From: GWF sp031972135
Lineage (GTDB): Bacteria > Patescibacteriota > Microgenomatia > UBA1400 > UBA12108
Assembly: GCA_031972135.1 (NCBI GenBank)
Contig: DALYFH010000014.1
Span: 1 to 28,693 of the forward strand
DNA: 28,693 nucleotides
Reading direction: 5' to 3'
The stretch's first letter is position 1. Every line of letters begins with the position of its first letter. Below are positions 13,465-21,037 of this stretch, one piece after another. The notes under the pieces are model-generated. The model saw nothing but the letters and a program-made list of their open reading frames with translations. It made no database searches and had not been told where the DNA came from. Both the position numbers and the translations under genes were made by a program.

Positions 13465-14185
13465 TATCGTAGTGATAGATAAGCCGGTGGGGGTGATCTG
13501 TAACAGAGCGGAAACAGTGAAGGTCGAGACGCTGCAGGACTGGTTCCTCCCCAAGCTCGCTATTAGCTCGCATGGAGGCGGACAGGGGGAGGACGAAAAA
13601 TACTTTATACAGCGTAGTGGACTAGTGCATAGACTCGACAAAGAGACTAGTGGTGTCATGATCATGGCTAAGACTACAGTAGCGTTTGTGGAGCTCCTTA
13701 GACAGTTTAAGGAGCGAGAGGTCCAAAAGACTTATGTTGCGCTCACACATGGCATCTGGAAGGTCAAGCATGGTGAGATAGCGCTACCTATCGGGCGACG
13801 TCGGGATGACAGGCAAAAAATGGGTGTAGTTGAGTCGGGACGAGAGAGCGTGACTGGGTATCGGGTACTAAGTGAGTATAAAAAATGGCAGTTCCCAAGA
13901 GAGCTTAGAGTTGAGGAGCGTGGGTATACAGGGTTTACACTCGTAGAGTTTAGGCCTAAGACAGGTAGGATGCATCAGATCAGGGTTCACTCGAGACATA
14001 TGGGGCACCCGATCGTAGGGGATGAACAGTATGGAGGGAGAAAGAGGAGCAGAGAGGACCGGAAGTGGTGTGGACACGTGATGCTGATAGCCAAAACTCT
14101 GGAACTTTCTCATCCGATTTCTAAAGAGAAGATGAGGTGGGAGAGTAGAATTAACATTCAAAATCATTTGGGATTACTAACATGA
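13433..14185 (+). CDS. RluA/RluD-family pseudouridine synthase
   Basis: Isomerises uridine to pseudouridine in rRNA or tRNA. The catalytic motif is 'GLVHRLDKETSGVMIMAKT' with the nucleophilic Asp in HRLDKET (about residue 67). The second motif 'RPKTGRMHQIRVHSRHMGHPI' (split as PKTGR / HQIRVH / GHPI.GD) is typical. There is no S4 domain at the N terminus, so it is a short RluA type. I start at ATG 13433, where 'MDIAILYEDPDIVVIDKP' is the family's usual opening, overlapping the lspA-like gene by 32 bp. It is the YlyB counterpart of the conserved dksA-lspA-rluD cluster. Confidence 0.92.
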   Translation: MDIAILYEDPDIVVIDKPVGVICNRAETVKVETLQDWFLPKLAISSHGGGQGEDEKYFIQRSGLVHRLDKETSGVMIMAKTTVAFVELLRQFKEREVQKTYVALTHGIWKVKHGEIALPIGRRRDDRQKMGVVESGRESVTGYRVLSEYKKWQFPRELRVEERGYTGFTLVEFRPKTGRMHQIRVHSRHMGHPIVGDEQYGGRKRSREDRKWCGHVMLIAKTLELSHPISKEKMRWESRINIQNHLGLLT

Positions 14186-14490
14186 ATTTAGAAGATGTAG
14201 AGAGAATATTAACTGCGATAAACCCACAAGTGTTAGAAATAACTAAAATATTGGAAGAATCTGGAGCTGTTCTCCCTCTAGTGGTAACAAATAGTGGTTT
14301 TATGGATATTCTTGATGGTAAACCTCAAGGTGGTATTCCGAAGGGTCACTCAGCAAGATTCTATTCCTACCAAGAAGCAGCAAAACAGTATGCATTTATG
14401 GTTTACGGTTTTGAAACAGGGAATGATAAGTTAATTACCCACGAAAGCTATATAGCTGATAATAATGGCGTTAAGGTTTACCCTAAATAA
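14182..14490 (+). CDS. Hypothetical protein (102 aa)
   Basis: A soluble 102-residue protein that I do not recognise. Residues 1-28 look helical and acidic; 'LPLVVTNSGFMDIL' and 'ARFYSYQEAAKQYAFMVYGF' suggest an alternating strand-helix fold. It overlaps the rluD-like gene by ATGA and is translated with it as the last gene of the lgt operon. Its 3' end overlaps the convergent queA gene by 8 bp. Codon and base use are slightly more A/T-rich than the neighbours, so it may be a later addition. Confidence 0.6.
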   Translation: MNLEDVERILTAINPQVLEITKILEESGAVLPLVVTNSGFMDILDGKPQGGIPKGHSARFYSYQEAAKQYAFMVYGFETGNDKLITHESYIADNNGVKVYPK

Positions 14491-15517
14491 TTAGAATTGC
14501 ATCGCCAAAGCTGAAGAAACGATATTTTTCCTTGACTGCCTCTTGGTAGACACGGCCTAGGAGGGAGTCGCTGAAGGTAGTGAACTTTGTACTAGTCTGC
14601 GGTGAACTGCAGAATGCAGAGACTAGCATGAGGAGGGTACTCCCAGGCAAGTGGAAGTTGGTAATTAGTGCATCTGCATGACAGAACTCGTAGGGTGGAT
14701 AGATAAAAATCTCGGTTTCTGATTCACCTGGAGTAAGTGGAGGATTACTCTCTAGGGCTCGTAGGGTAGTAGTACCGACGACACAGAGTTTTTTTGTTTG
14801 ATGGTCTATTTGCGTTAGTCTCTCGGCAGTAGCCTTATCAAGACGATAGGCCTCTTTGTGCATATGATGAGTCTTTACATCATCTACTTTGACAGGGAGG
14901 AAAGTGCCTAGTCCCACATCGAGTGTTAGCTCACTCCAACCATACTTAGTTTTTACGATCTCTAATAGCTCGGGGGTAAAGTGTAGGCCAGCGGTGGGGG
15001 CGGCTGCGGAGAATCCATATTTTGCATATACAGTTTGATAGTCACCATTATTTTCAAGCATTTTTTTGATATATGGTGGGGTAGGCATGGAGCCGATGTG
15101 ACTAATCTGCTCGGTAAGTAGCGGGTCAGGGATCGAGAATTGGAGGAGTCTTATACGATCATCAACGCTTGTGACAGCAGCACTGAGCTGATCAGTAAAT
15201 ATAACTGTTTGACCTGCCTTAAGTCCGGGAGAGACAATCGCTTCAAACTGAGAGTTGGGTAGTTTTTTGAGCAATAACACTTCGACACTCCCACCGGTTA
15301 TTTTTTTGCCAATTAACCGAGCGGGGAAGACCTTGGTATTATTGGCAACTAGGTGATAGTTATCTGGTAGTAACTGGGGCAAATCATAGAAATGGTGGTG
15401 TGTGATCTCACCGGTCGTCCGATTAATTAACATGAGTCTACTATGGTCACGGGGATGTGCAGGTTCCTGCGCAATGAGCTCAGTCGGTAGATCGTAGTAA
15501 AAATCACTAAGTTGCAT
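14483..15517 (-). CDS. queA: tRNA preQ1(34) S-adenosylmethionine ribosyltransferase-isomerase
   Basis: Converts preQ1 in the wobble position of GUN-anticodon tRNAs to epoxyqueuosine using the ribosyl part of S-adenosylmethionine. The N-terminal 'FYYDLPTELIAQEPAHPRDHSRLM' region is the family signature (FDYDLPxELIAQxPxxxRdxSRLL). 'NNTKVFPARL', 'YAKYGFSAAAPTAGLHFT', 'LDVGLGTFLPV' and 'ITNFHLPGSTLLMLVSAF' follow in the expected order. Length (344) is complete. A fragment of the partner enzyme Tgt lies at the window edge (28545-28688), so the two queuosine steps may both exist in this genome. It is divergently arranged, 25 bp from the LytR_C gene. Confidence 0.96.
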   Translation of the reverse strand: MQLSDFYYDLPTELIAQEPAHPRDHSRLMLINRTTGEITHHHFYDLPQLLPDNYHLVANNTKVFPARLIGKKITGGSVEVLLLKKLPNSQFEAIVSPGLKAGQTVIFTDQLSAAVTSVDDRIRLLQFSIPDPLLTEQISHIGSMPTPPYIKKMLENNGDYQTVYAKYGFSAAAPTAGLHFTPELLEIVKTKYGWSELTLDVGLGTFLPVKVDDVKTHHMHKEAYRLDKATAERLTQIDHQTKKLCVVGTTTLRALESNPPLTPGESETEIFIYPPYEFCHADALITNFHLPGSTLLMLVSAFCSSPQTSTKFTTFSDSLLGRVYQEAVKEKYRFFSFGDAILII

Positions 15518-15542
15518 GAGGAGTATATGGTAGCATAAAAGG

Positions 15543-16445
15543 ATGCGTCTTAAGTGGCTGTCTTATCTAGTGATTGTAATGGTTGCTCTGATTGCGGTGG
15601 GAACGGTCGCAAAAGTGATGAAAGAGAGCATAGTCTCACCTGATGCTCGATTTAACTTAATCTACATAGACCAAGGTGGGAGTAGAGTCAGCGTGGCTAC
15701 GTTTGACCCTGTCGAAGAGAAAGTAATGATCATAACCTACCCAGAGACTCTCGCTATTACGTCCCGGAGTGTTGGGGAGTACAAAGTGGGGAGCCTTTAT
15801 AAACTTGGCTCATACAAAAACCAAGGAGGAGAGTTTGCCCGCCGCAAAGTGCAGGGATTTATGAAACTGCCAATTGTTGGATACTTGGTCAACTTGGAAG
15901 GGGAAGGATCAGTAGACTCAGCGCTCATATCATCACTATATCGGGCCATGTGGAAGCGGGGTAGCGAGGATAACCTAACGCTCTTTGACACATACCGCCT
16001 AGCTGAATACATGCGTAGCTACTCGCATAGATTGGTCGGCCAGGAGGATCTGGTACGAGCAGGCGTAATTGTCGCTAGCGAGAAAGATAAATTAGAGTAT
16101 GCACCGCTCGCGCTATCGAGTTATGTTGGCAAATCGTTTTTTGATTGGGGAGTAGGCAAAGAGGGGGTGACTGTCTCGATTATTAATGAGAGTGGGGAGA
16201 GTGGGCTTGGCAGTGATATGGCCCAGTTTCTCGATAATATGGGGCTAGACGTAATTACTGTCAGGAGTGGCTCACAAGTGAGTGACACTACTCGGATGAT
16301 TGTCGCGGATCCAAAGAGCGCTACTCTTACACTGACACTGATGGAGCGGGTCTTTAGATTTAAGCTTTATGAGGTGGGTGATACTGCAGAATATCGGGCA
16401 GGAATAGTGATGTGGGTAGGCAAAGATGCACTAGAGTTATTTTGA
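15543..16445 (+). CDS. Membrane-anchored LytR_C-domain protein
   Basis: A 300-residue protein with one N-terminal transmembrane helix (about residues 6-24) and an extracytoplasmic part. Residues 35-115 recall a reduced LytR-CpsA-Psr domain ('FNLIYID...VATFDPVEEKVMIITYPET'), without the arginines expected for pyrophosphate binding. Residues about 208-255 ('VTVSIINESGESGLGSDMAQ' then 'LDVITVRSG') match the LytR_C pattern V.V.N.SG..GLA....L...G..V. LCP proteins attach polymers to the cell wall; with the reduced core this protein may only bind. TAGCAT lies 6 nt before the ATG. The gene stands alone between queA and the TPR gene. Confidence 0.7.
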   Translation: MRLKWLSYLVIVMVALIAVGTVAKVMKESIVSPDARFNLIYIDQGGSRVSVATFDPVEEKVMIITYPETLAITSRSVGEYKVGSLYKLGSYKNQGGEFARRKVQGFMKLPIVGYLVNLEGEGSVDSALISSLYRAMWKRGSEDNLTLFDTYRLAEYMRSYSHRLVGQEDLVRAGVIVASEKDKLEYAPLALSSYVGKSFFDWGVGKEGVTVSIINESGESGLGSDMAQFLDNMGLDVITVRSGSQVSDTTRMIVADPKSATLTLTLMERVFRFKLYEVGDTAEYRAGIVMWVGKDALELF

Positions 16446-16446
16446 T

Positions 16447-17058
16447 TTAGGTAAACTTGATGTGAGCGCGGTTAAAGCTCGGGAGGACGTTCTTTTTGTT
16501 GGGTCTTTTGGTCTCACGGATAAAGATACTCGCCATGTTGTCGGTTGCGGACTTGAGACAGACCTGATATTCATAGCCATGATCTAGGAGTTTTTTAAGT
16601 TTGAGCGAGAGATCATCGGGTAGTGTACCGACATAGGTTCCTTTGGTGGTTGAGACACTGATTAAGCGCACCTTGGGTTTGAGGATGAGGATTTGTTTGC
16701 AGCTAAGTGTAGCTAGTACTTCGCGCCCGGCGACTTTGATTAGTGAGCTGGTGCGGGTTAGTCCTGGGTTCTCAATAAAATCTTCGCGAACTAGTTCGTT
16801 GGGAGAGGTGGCGACTGCGAGGTTGAGGGTTTTTAAGTTTTTGAGTGCGACTGAGTTATATTTGTCCAACTCTAATACTTTTTGATAAGTTGCTTTGGCG
16901 CTCTTTTTGTCACCGAGCTGAAGGTAGCATTTGGCTAGTCTATTAAGGGTAGCGATGTCATTGGGATTTTGCTTGAGAATCTCGAGGTTAAGGTCGATAG
17001 CCTCGTCCCAGAGACACTTGAGTGAACTGTCGATTGCCTGTTGAATTAGTGTTGTCAT
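16447..17058 (-). CDS. TPR-repeat protein with conserved C-terminal domain
   Basis: About 203 residues. Residues about 4-75 form two tetratricopeptide repeats ('WDEAIDLNLEILKQNPND', 'YLQLGDKKSAKATYQKVLEL'), a protein-protein interaction scaffold. A short linker follows, then a domain of about 110 residues ('FIENPGLTRTSSLIKVAG...GTYVGTLPDDLSLKLKKLLDHG'). I associate this architecture with uncharacterised CPR proteins. Start chosen at ATG 17058; a TTG at 17070 is weaker. TACAAT (17075-17070) gives a near-leaderless start. It is divergent from yebC with only 42 bp between start codons. Confidence 0.78.
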   Translation of the reverse strand: MTTLIQQAIDSSLKCLWDEAIDLNLEILKQNPNDIATLNRLAKCYLQLGDKKSAKATYQKVLELDKYNSVALKNLKTLNLAVATSPNELVREDFIENPGLTRTSSLIKVAGREVLATLSCKQILILKPKVRLISVSTTKGTYVGTLPDDLSLKLKKLLDHGYEYQVCLKSATDNMASIFIRETKRPNKKNVLPSFNRAHIKFT

Positions 17059-17088
17059 GAATTTTCCCAATTGTAGTTTGGTTGAGTG

Positions 17089-17094
17089 TAAAAT
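17089..17094 (+). promoter_or_regulatory. -10 box of yebC (leaderless)
   Basis: TAAAAT followed by six bases and ATG 17101; transcription is predicted to begin on the ATG. The facing TPR gene has TACAAT on the other strand at 17075-17070, so the two promoters share this 42-bp region. Confidence 0.5.
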
Positions 17095-17100
17095 ACAAGT

Positions 17101-17637
17101 ATGTCAGGTCATAGCAAGTGGAGCAATATCCATCGGAAAAAAGATGCCAACGATAAAGTTCGTAGTGGGATCTTTACCAAGCTAGCGGCTGCAATAGTGG
17201 TGGGAGTTAGAAAAGGTGGGGGAATAGGGGACACCGATAAAAACTTTGCACTCAGACTCGCGGTTGAGAAAGCACGAGAAGTCTCGATGCCAAAGGACAT
17301 AATTGATAGAGCAATAGCAAGGGGTATGGGTAAGAGTGGTGAGGCAGAGATGGTAGAGCTCTTGATCGAAGGGCACGGGCCAGGAGGACTAGCTTGCATT
17401 ATTACAGCCATATCAGATAGTCGCAATCGGACACTGAATGAGGTTAGGCTAATACTCGAGAAACACAACTGGAGAATGGGGGAGATGGGGAGTGCATCCT
17501 ACTTGTTTAAGACTGACACTAATGGTTATACTCCACTGTACCCTATCGAATATAGCGATCTGGAACAGGTAGAGGTGTTTGTCAGTGCCGTTTCTGATCA
17601 CCCTGACGTGCAGGAGGTTTATGTTAACTTGGTTTAA
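17101..17637 (+). CDS. yebC: YebC/PmpR-family protein, short form
   Basis: Family members act in transcription control or, as recently shown for some, in translation through polyproline stretches. The opening MSGHSKWSNIHRKK, 'IFTKLAAAIVVGVRKGGG', 'MPKDIIDRAIARG' and 'GHGPGGLACII...DSRNRTLNEVR' are all hallmark segments. The protein is 178 residues, versus about 240 normally. After 'MGSASYLFK' it jumps almost directly to the C-terminal 'PLYPIEYSDLE...DVQEVYVNL', so roughly 60 residues forming one of the middle domains are missing while both ends are intact. The gene overlaps the downstream membrane-protein gene by 17 bp. Confidence 0.93.
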   Translation: MSGHSKWSNIHRKKDANDKVRSGIFTKLAAAIVVGVRKGGGIGDTDKNFALRLAVEKAREVSMPKDIIDRAIARGMGKSGEAEMVELLIEGHGPGGLACIITAISDSRNRTLNEVRLILEKHNWRMGEMGSASYLFKTDTNGYTPLYPIEYSDLEQVEVFVSAVSDHPDVQEVYVNLV

Positions 17638-18493
17638 AAAAAATGAGAGCAACATCGTTGAGCGAGTAATCCCGCGGAGGAGTAGAGTGATCGGATCAAA
17701 AGTAAAGCGAGGAGCGACACTCACTAAAAGACGCAAATTCTTAATAGTATCTCTCATCCTCACGCTTGGACTATGGATTATCCAGAGTTTGTCGGTTGAA
17801 GCGCGTTATCTGGCAATCGTTATCCTCGCGGTCGTATCAGCAGTACTCACAGGCTGGTCGCTCATTACAGACTTGCGTGGTGTAGCCTGGGTACTAGATC
17901 TGATTTTACCTACACTGTATCCGACAGTGGTTGCGGTGTTTTACTTCTTACTACCTCAAGCGGCTGTTACACGCTGGGTAGTGCTACTCCTATTTACGAT
18001 CTCGATGTATGGCCTGCTTCTTACAGCTAATATCTTTGCAGTTGCATCTATTAGAACTATCCAGCTACTACGAGCCGCACGAGCAGTCGGGTTTCTTTTA
18101 TCCATACTTACATCAGCTCTATTTTTTCATGTCATTTATTCGCTGCATTTACCACTCTTAGTCGTTGTAGGACTAGTCTACCTAGTTACTTATCCGATAC
18201 TACTCCAGGGGATTTGGTCATATACTCTACATACTGATATCTCTAGAGATCTCCTATCTGCAGCAATAGGGGCCTTAGTGGTAGCTGAGCTAGCTTTGGC
18301 TATTAGCTTTTGGCTGATAGATCCACCTCTGGCATCGGTAATGCTCTCCATGGCGACATACGTGATCATGGGGCTGTTCCAGCATGAGGCTGAGGGAAGA
18401 CTCTTCCCGAGGACAGTACAAGAGTTTGCAGGTTTTTCGTCGATTGTGTTTCTTGTAGTTATTGTGACGACGATCATTAGATGGATGAACTAG
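17621..18493 (+). CDS. Polytopic membrane protein, unknown (possibly DUF5656-like)
   Basis: About 290 residues. A basic N terminus (residues 1-38, many Arg and Lys) is followed by about seven or eight hydrophobic helices, the last ending at the C terminus (IVFLVVIVTTIIRWMN). The start at ATG 17621 is supported by AGGAGG at 17612-17617. It lies within the end of yebC, so the two are translationally coupled. The helix pattern resembles CPR membrane proteins annotated DUF5656, but I am not sure of this. No catalytic motif is visible. It is the last gene before the repeat-rich region 18494-19826. Confidence 0.7.
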   Translation: MLTWFKKNESNIVERVIPRRSRVIGSKVKRGATLTKRRKFLIVSLILTLGLWIIQSLSVEARYLAIVILAVVSAVLTGWSLITDLRGVAWVLDLILPTLYPTVVAVFYFLLPQAAVTRWVVLLLFTISMYGLLLTANIFAVASIRTIQLLRAARAVGFLLSILTSALFFHVIYSLHLPLLVVVGLVYLVTYPILLQGIWSYTLHTDISRDLLSAAIGALVVAELALAISFWLIDPPLASVMLSMATYVIMGLFQHEAEGRLFPRTVQEFAGFSSIVFLVVIVTTIIRWMN

Positions 18494-18503
18494 GGTGGGG
18501 GAC

Positions 18504-18567
18504 ATGTCCTATAATATTTGGTGATGTCCTATAATAATTATAGGTCTTTTCACAATATCCTATAATT
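18504..18567. repeat. ATGTCCTATAAT motif cluster with palindrome
   Basis: ATGTCCTATAAT occurs at 18504-18515 and 18524-18535, exactly 20 bp apart. TCCTATAAT recurs at 18558-18566. CCTATAAT-A-ATTATAGG (18528-18544) is a perfect 8-bp inverted repeat. An inverted copy of the first 11 bases is at 19718-19728. The cluster lies just after the stop of the membrane-protein gene. Confidence 0.8.
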
Positions 18568-18654
18568 ATTTTCACGAATGTGGATAAAAAGTATCCGATC
18601 CTTGTGATGACGATATGTGAACGACTTTGTATGGTTTGATATAGTTACGTACAT

Positions 18655-18721
18655 TACCAGGGGTATAGCCTGGTAGGGTAAGCTACGGGTCCAGATATCA
18701 GATCTGGTGCTAGAGCGCTAG
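18655..18721. other. Candidate structured RNA or hairpin array
   Basis: Three perfect hairpins follow one another. TACCAGG-(7)-CCTGGTA (18655-18675); CCAGAT-(5)-ATCTGG (18691-18707); CTAG-(4)-CTAG (18710-18721). None is followed by a T-run. The segment looks designed to fold but matches no RNA family that I recognise. Confidence 0.45.
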
Positions 18722-18882
18722 TAGAGGAGATTATTTCATAACTAGATCACGACTGTAATTTAATTTACTTATTAAGTGATACTAGTAGAGGATGCTTAAG
18801 GCGAATATAGCGAATAAGTGATTATTGTGGACGATAGCACTCAACCCCTTTTATTGATGCGCATCTCCTGTGGAGGAGTCAT

Positions 18883-18901
18883 CTACATAACGTCGCACAA
18901 T
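18883..18901. repeat. Imperfect direct repeat, left copy
   Basis: CTACATAA followed at once by CGTCGCACAAT. The right copy at 19616-19638 has CTACATAA, a 5-bp insert TTAAT, then the same GTCGCACAAT. The pair brackets the orphan gene at 19209-19613. Confidence 0.6.
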
Positions 18902-19196
18902 ATATCTTTTATGACACTTACCCAAGAATCGAGAGGGGGATGAGATTATGTACTAAATTAGAAGTTATTAATCCGAAATACGATAATTACACTATTTAGC
19001 TTGTTTTAGAATGTGATTTGGTCCCCCCACCTATCACAACCGTCCGATTTCTCGCTTTCCAAAGCTTACCCGTAAAAAAATACGTATTTTGGACATATAA
19101 CGAGCCATTAGACCTGGAGTTGACAGTTTTAACGCCATTCTACGGCCTCTACCTCTGGTAGTATTGGTATAATACCTGCTCTTTCTTGGTTTACGA

Positions 19197-19202
19197 TATA
19201 AT
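19197..19202 (+). promoter_or_regulatory. -10 box of the orphan membrane gene (leaderless)
   Basis: A perfect TATAAT with six bases before ATG 19209, so +1 should be the ATG. There is no Shine-Dalgarno site. Confidence 0.6.
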
Positions 19203-19208
19203 CTTGGT

Positions 19209-19613
19209 ATGAAACGTAGTTCTAATAATCACGAACCAAGCCACTCTAAGATCAATGTTCTCAATATAGCCGAAATAGTAATAATCGTGATTAGTATACT
19301 CATGAATGTTATTGCAAAGGTGTGGTTGTATGACCTTGTACCTACTAATTATCTAGAACCAATTTCAGCGATCGGTGGAGGGATAACACAGTCAGTAGTA
19401 GGATGGATATTGATGCCACTATACCTCATGACAGTTTTTCCAGTGATATGGATAGTGAATGGCTTTCCTGATCCTAACTACCCAATTTATTCTATGATTG
19501 GTAATCTCACATATTTAGTTATTGTTGATATGTTATTGACTGTTATCTGGTATTGTTTGATAGTAAAACTGTATATGACACTTAAGAATAGATTGATTAA
19601 GCGCATTGCTTGA
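19209..19613 (+). CDS. Orphan three-helix membrane protein (134 aa)
   Basis: A polar, basic N terminus (residues 1-14), then hydrophobic segments at about 15-38, 58-86 and 96-122, and a basic C terminus (KNRLIKRIA). No family is recognised. It is isolated: 715 bp of non-coding repeat-rich DNA before it and 213 bp after. It is bracketed by an imperfect direct repeat (18883 and 19616) and, further out, by inverted copies of ATGTCCTATAA. Its base composition is more A/T-rich than the housekeeping genes nearby. This may be the cargo of a small element or a recently acquired gene. Confidence 0.6.
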   Translation: MKRSSNNHEPSHSKINVLNIAEIVIIVISILMNVIAKVWLYDLVPTNYLEPISAIGGGITQSVVGWILMPLYLMTVFPVIWIVNGFPDPNYPIYSMIGNLTYLVIVDMLLTVIWYCLIVKLYMTLKNRLIKRIA

Positions 19614-19615
19614 CA

Positions 19616-19638
19616 CTACATAATTAATGTCGCACAAT
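19616..19638. repeat. Imperfect direct repeat, right copy
   Basis: CTACATAA-TTAAT-GTCGCACAAT; the left copy at 18883-18901 lacks the 5-bp TTAAT. It lies directly after the stop of the orphan gene. Confidence 0.6.
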
Positions 19639-19693
19639 GGTGACAAGGTTAGTAACTGATATCTCCCCTCTTCTCTGAATATACGCTTACTAA

Positions 19694-19746
19694 CTATAGG
19701 ATATATACTATATTGCCTTATAGGACATATATCTAATTATAGATAT
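19694..19746. repeat. Inverted TCCTATAA-type motifs upstream of xerD
   Basis: TTATAGGACAT (19718-19728) is the exact reverse complement of ATGTCCTATAA at 18504 and 18524. CTATAGGAT (19694-19702) is a near copy. AATTATAGATAT follows at about 19735-19746. The block is very A/T-rich and lies about 100 bp before xerD. I see nothing else in 19614-19826. Confidence 0.65.
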
Positions 19747-19826
19747 GTGCGTGTAGTGTGTATGTGCAAAAAGGATGGATATATCGCCCCTCAGTTTAAT
19801 TCGAGACTCTTATCACTCCCCTACCT

Positions 19827-20798
19827 ATGACTGCTAATGGTAAAGCTCCCAAGTTAGAGGATGCAATCTTGGAGTACCTCGAGTACCTATCTGTTGAACG
19901 ACAGGTCTCTCCTTTTACCATTCGTAACTATCGCTTTTATCTAGGGAAGTTTGCTACTTGGCTAAACGAGTACTATCCCCAGACCAATCTAGCCGATATT
20001 ACTGCCAAGATGTTAAAGACATACCGCGCTTACCTTGCTCAACATAAAGATGATAAGGGACAGTATCTATCACCTGTGACACAGAGTTACTATGCGATCG
20101 CGATCAGATCCTTGTTACGTTACCTGATCAGACAGGACTATGAGGTGGTGTCCCCAGATAAGTTAGAGCTACCTAAGGGTAAGGAGCATTCGATAAAGTT
20201 CCTCGACTACACACATGTGGAGTCGATGATTGAAAAGGTGGATACAACCAGCATTAGAGGACTAAGGGATAGAGTGATCATGGAGGTGTTATTCTCGACA
20301 GGACTACGTGTCTCGGAGTTGGTGTCACTTAATAAGACTACAGTTAACCTAGAGACTAGAGAGTTTGGGGTGGTTGGGAAAGGTCGAAAAATTAGAGTGG
20401 TCTTTTTGTCTCCGAGAGCAGCTGGGTGGATCGAGAAATACCTGAGGGAGCGAAACGATCACTACCACCCGATCTTTATTAGCCATCATGGCAAGAAGAT
20501 GGATATCGCAGATCCCAAGGCAGGAGAAAAGCTCCGTCTGACAACTAGGAGCGTGCAGCGGATTATTGGTCACTACGGCCGCCTAGCTCACCTACCAGTC
20601 TCTATAACACCGCACGTGATGCGACATAGCTTTGCGACAGATCTACTCTCACACGGTGCAGGACTCCGCGAAGTCCAGGAGATGCTGGGGCATAAGAACA
20701 TTGCGACTACTCAGATCTATACCCATGTGACTAACCCTCAGCTAAGAACGATCCATGAGAAGTATCATAGTGGGAATGAAGTAGATCAGGATACCTGA
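19827..20798 (+). CDS. xerD: Tyrosine recombinase XerC/XerD
   Basis: Site-specific recombinase that resolves chromosome dimers at dif. A SAM-like N-terminal core-binding domain covers about residues 10-105, the catalytic domain about 125-310. Catalytic residues are all present: R161 (STGLRVSEL), Lys in GKGRKIR near 188, H263 and R266 (HVMRHSFATDLL), H289 (LGHKN) and nucleophile Y298 (TTQIYTHV). Length (323) is that of a housekeeping Xer protein rather than a phage integrase. Its 3' end overlaps the convergent winged-helix gene by 13 bp. The motif cluster upstream raises the question of a nearby target site. Confidence 0.94.
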   Translation: MTANGKAPKLEDAILEYLEYLSVERQVSPFTIRNYRFYLGKFATWLNEYYPQTNLADITAKMLKTYRAYLAQHKDDKGQYLSPVTQSYYAIAIRSLLRYLIRQDYEVVSPDKLELPKGKEHSIKFLDYTHVESMIEKVDTTSIRGLRDRVIMEVLFSTGLRVSELVSLNKTTVNLETREFGVVGKGRKIRVVFLSPRAAGWIEKYLRERNDHYHPIFISHHGKKMDIADPKAGEKLRLTTRSVQRIIGHYGRLAHLPVSITPHVMRHSFATDLLSHGAGLREVQEMLGHKNIATTQIYTHVTNPQLRTIHEKYHSGNEVDQDT

Positions 20799-21031
20799 TA
20801 CAGCGCTCCACGGGTACTGCCTAGTTTTTTGATTAAGCCAGCTTTTTGGAGCTCTTTAAGATCATAACGAATGGAGCTACCAGGGGTCCCGGCAAAATTT
20901 CGATATAGGTAATCGGCGCTGATCATTTTTTGCTCGAGTATTGTTTGATAAATTGCATGACGTCGTGGCAGAAGTCGAGAAATTTTTTCTGCGTGTTCTA
21001 ACTGCTGTTTGATAGATAATATATCAGTCAT
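20786..21031 (-). CDS. Small winged-helix DNA-binding protein
   Basis: An 81-residue protein. Residues about 25-80 form a winged helix-turn-helix: 'IYQTILEQKMISADYLYRNF' is the first helices, 'SSIRYDLKELQKAGLIKKLG' the recognition helix and following turn, 'TRGALYQVS' the wing. It is probably a transcription regulator. A 10-bp-periodic repeat lies directly upstream (21041-21110), as expected if the protein binds its own promoter cooperatively. TAATAT (21043-21038) places +1 on the ATG. It overlaps the 3' end of xerD on the other strand. Confidence 0.75.
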   Translation of the reverse strand: MTDILSIKQQLEHAEKISRLLPRRHAIYQTILEQKMISADYLYRNFAGTPGSSIRYDLKELQKAGLIKKLGSTRGALYQVS

Positions 21032-21037
21032 AATCTA

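Larger units (their letters stand above)
18494..19208. other. 715-bp non-coding, repeat- and hairpin-rich region
   Basis: No convincing gene. It contains three TCCTATAAT motifs and an 8-bp-arm palindrome (18504-18567), a run of perfect short hairpins (18655-18721), an 11-bp direct repeat CTAGTAGAGGA (18718-18728 and 18782-18792), one copy of a longer imperfect repeat (18883-18901) and, at the end, promoter-like TATAAT boxes (one near 19168 and one at 19197-19202) for the orphan gene at 19209. Confidence 0.8.

Noticed and set aside
18655..18721. tRNA gene or tRNA remnant in the island
   Set aside because: The D-arm-like text is suggestive, but there is no T-arm (GGTTCGAATCC type), no acceptor stem closing and no CCA.
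19827..20798. Phage or island integrase
   Set aside because: Length and domain pattern are those of a housekeeping Xer recombinase; no phage genes are nearby.
4507..20798. Recoded UGA (Gly) as in Gracilibacteria
   Set aside because: xerD, the HAD gene and vapC end on TGA at natural C termini, and no conserved domain is interrupted by TGA.
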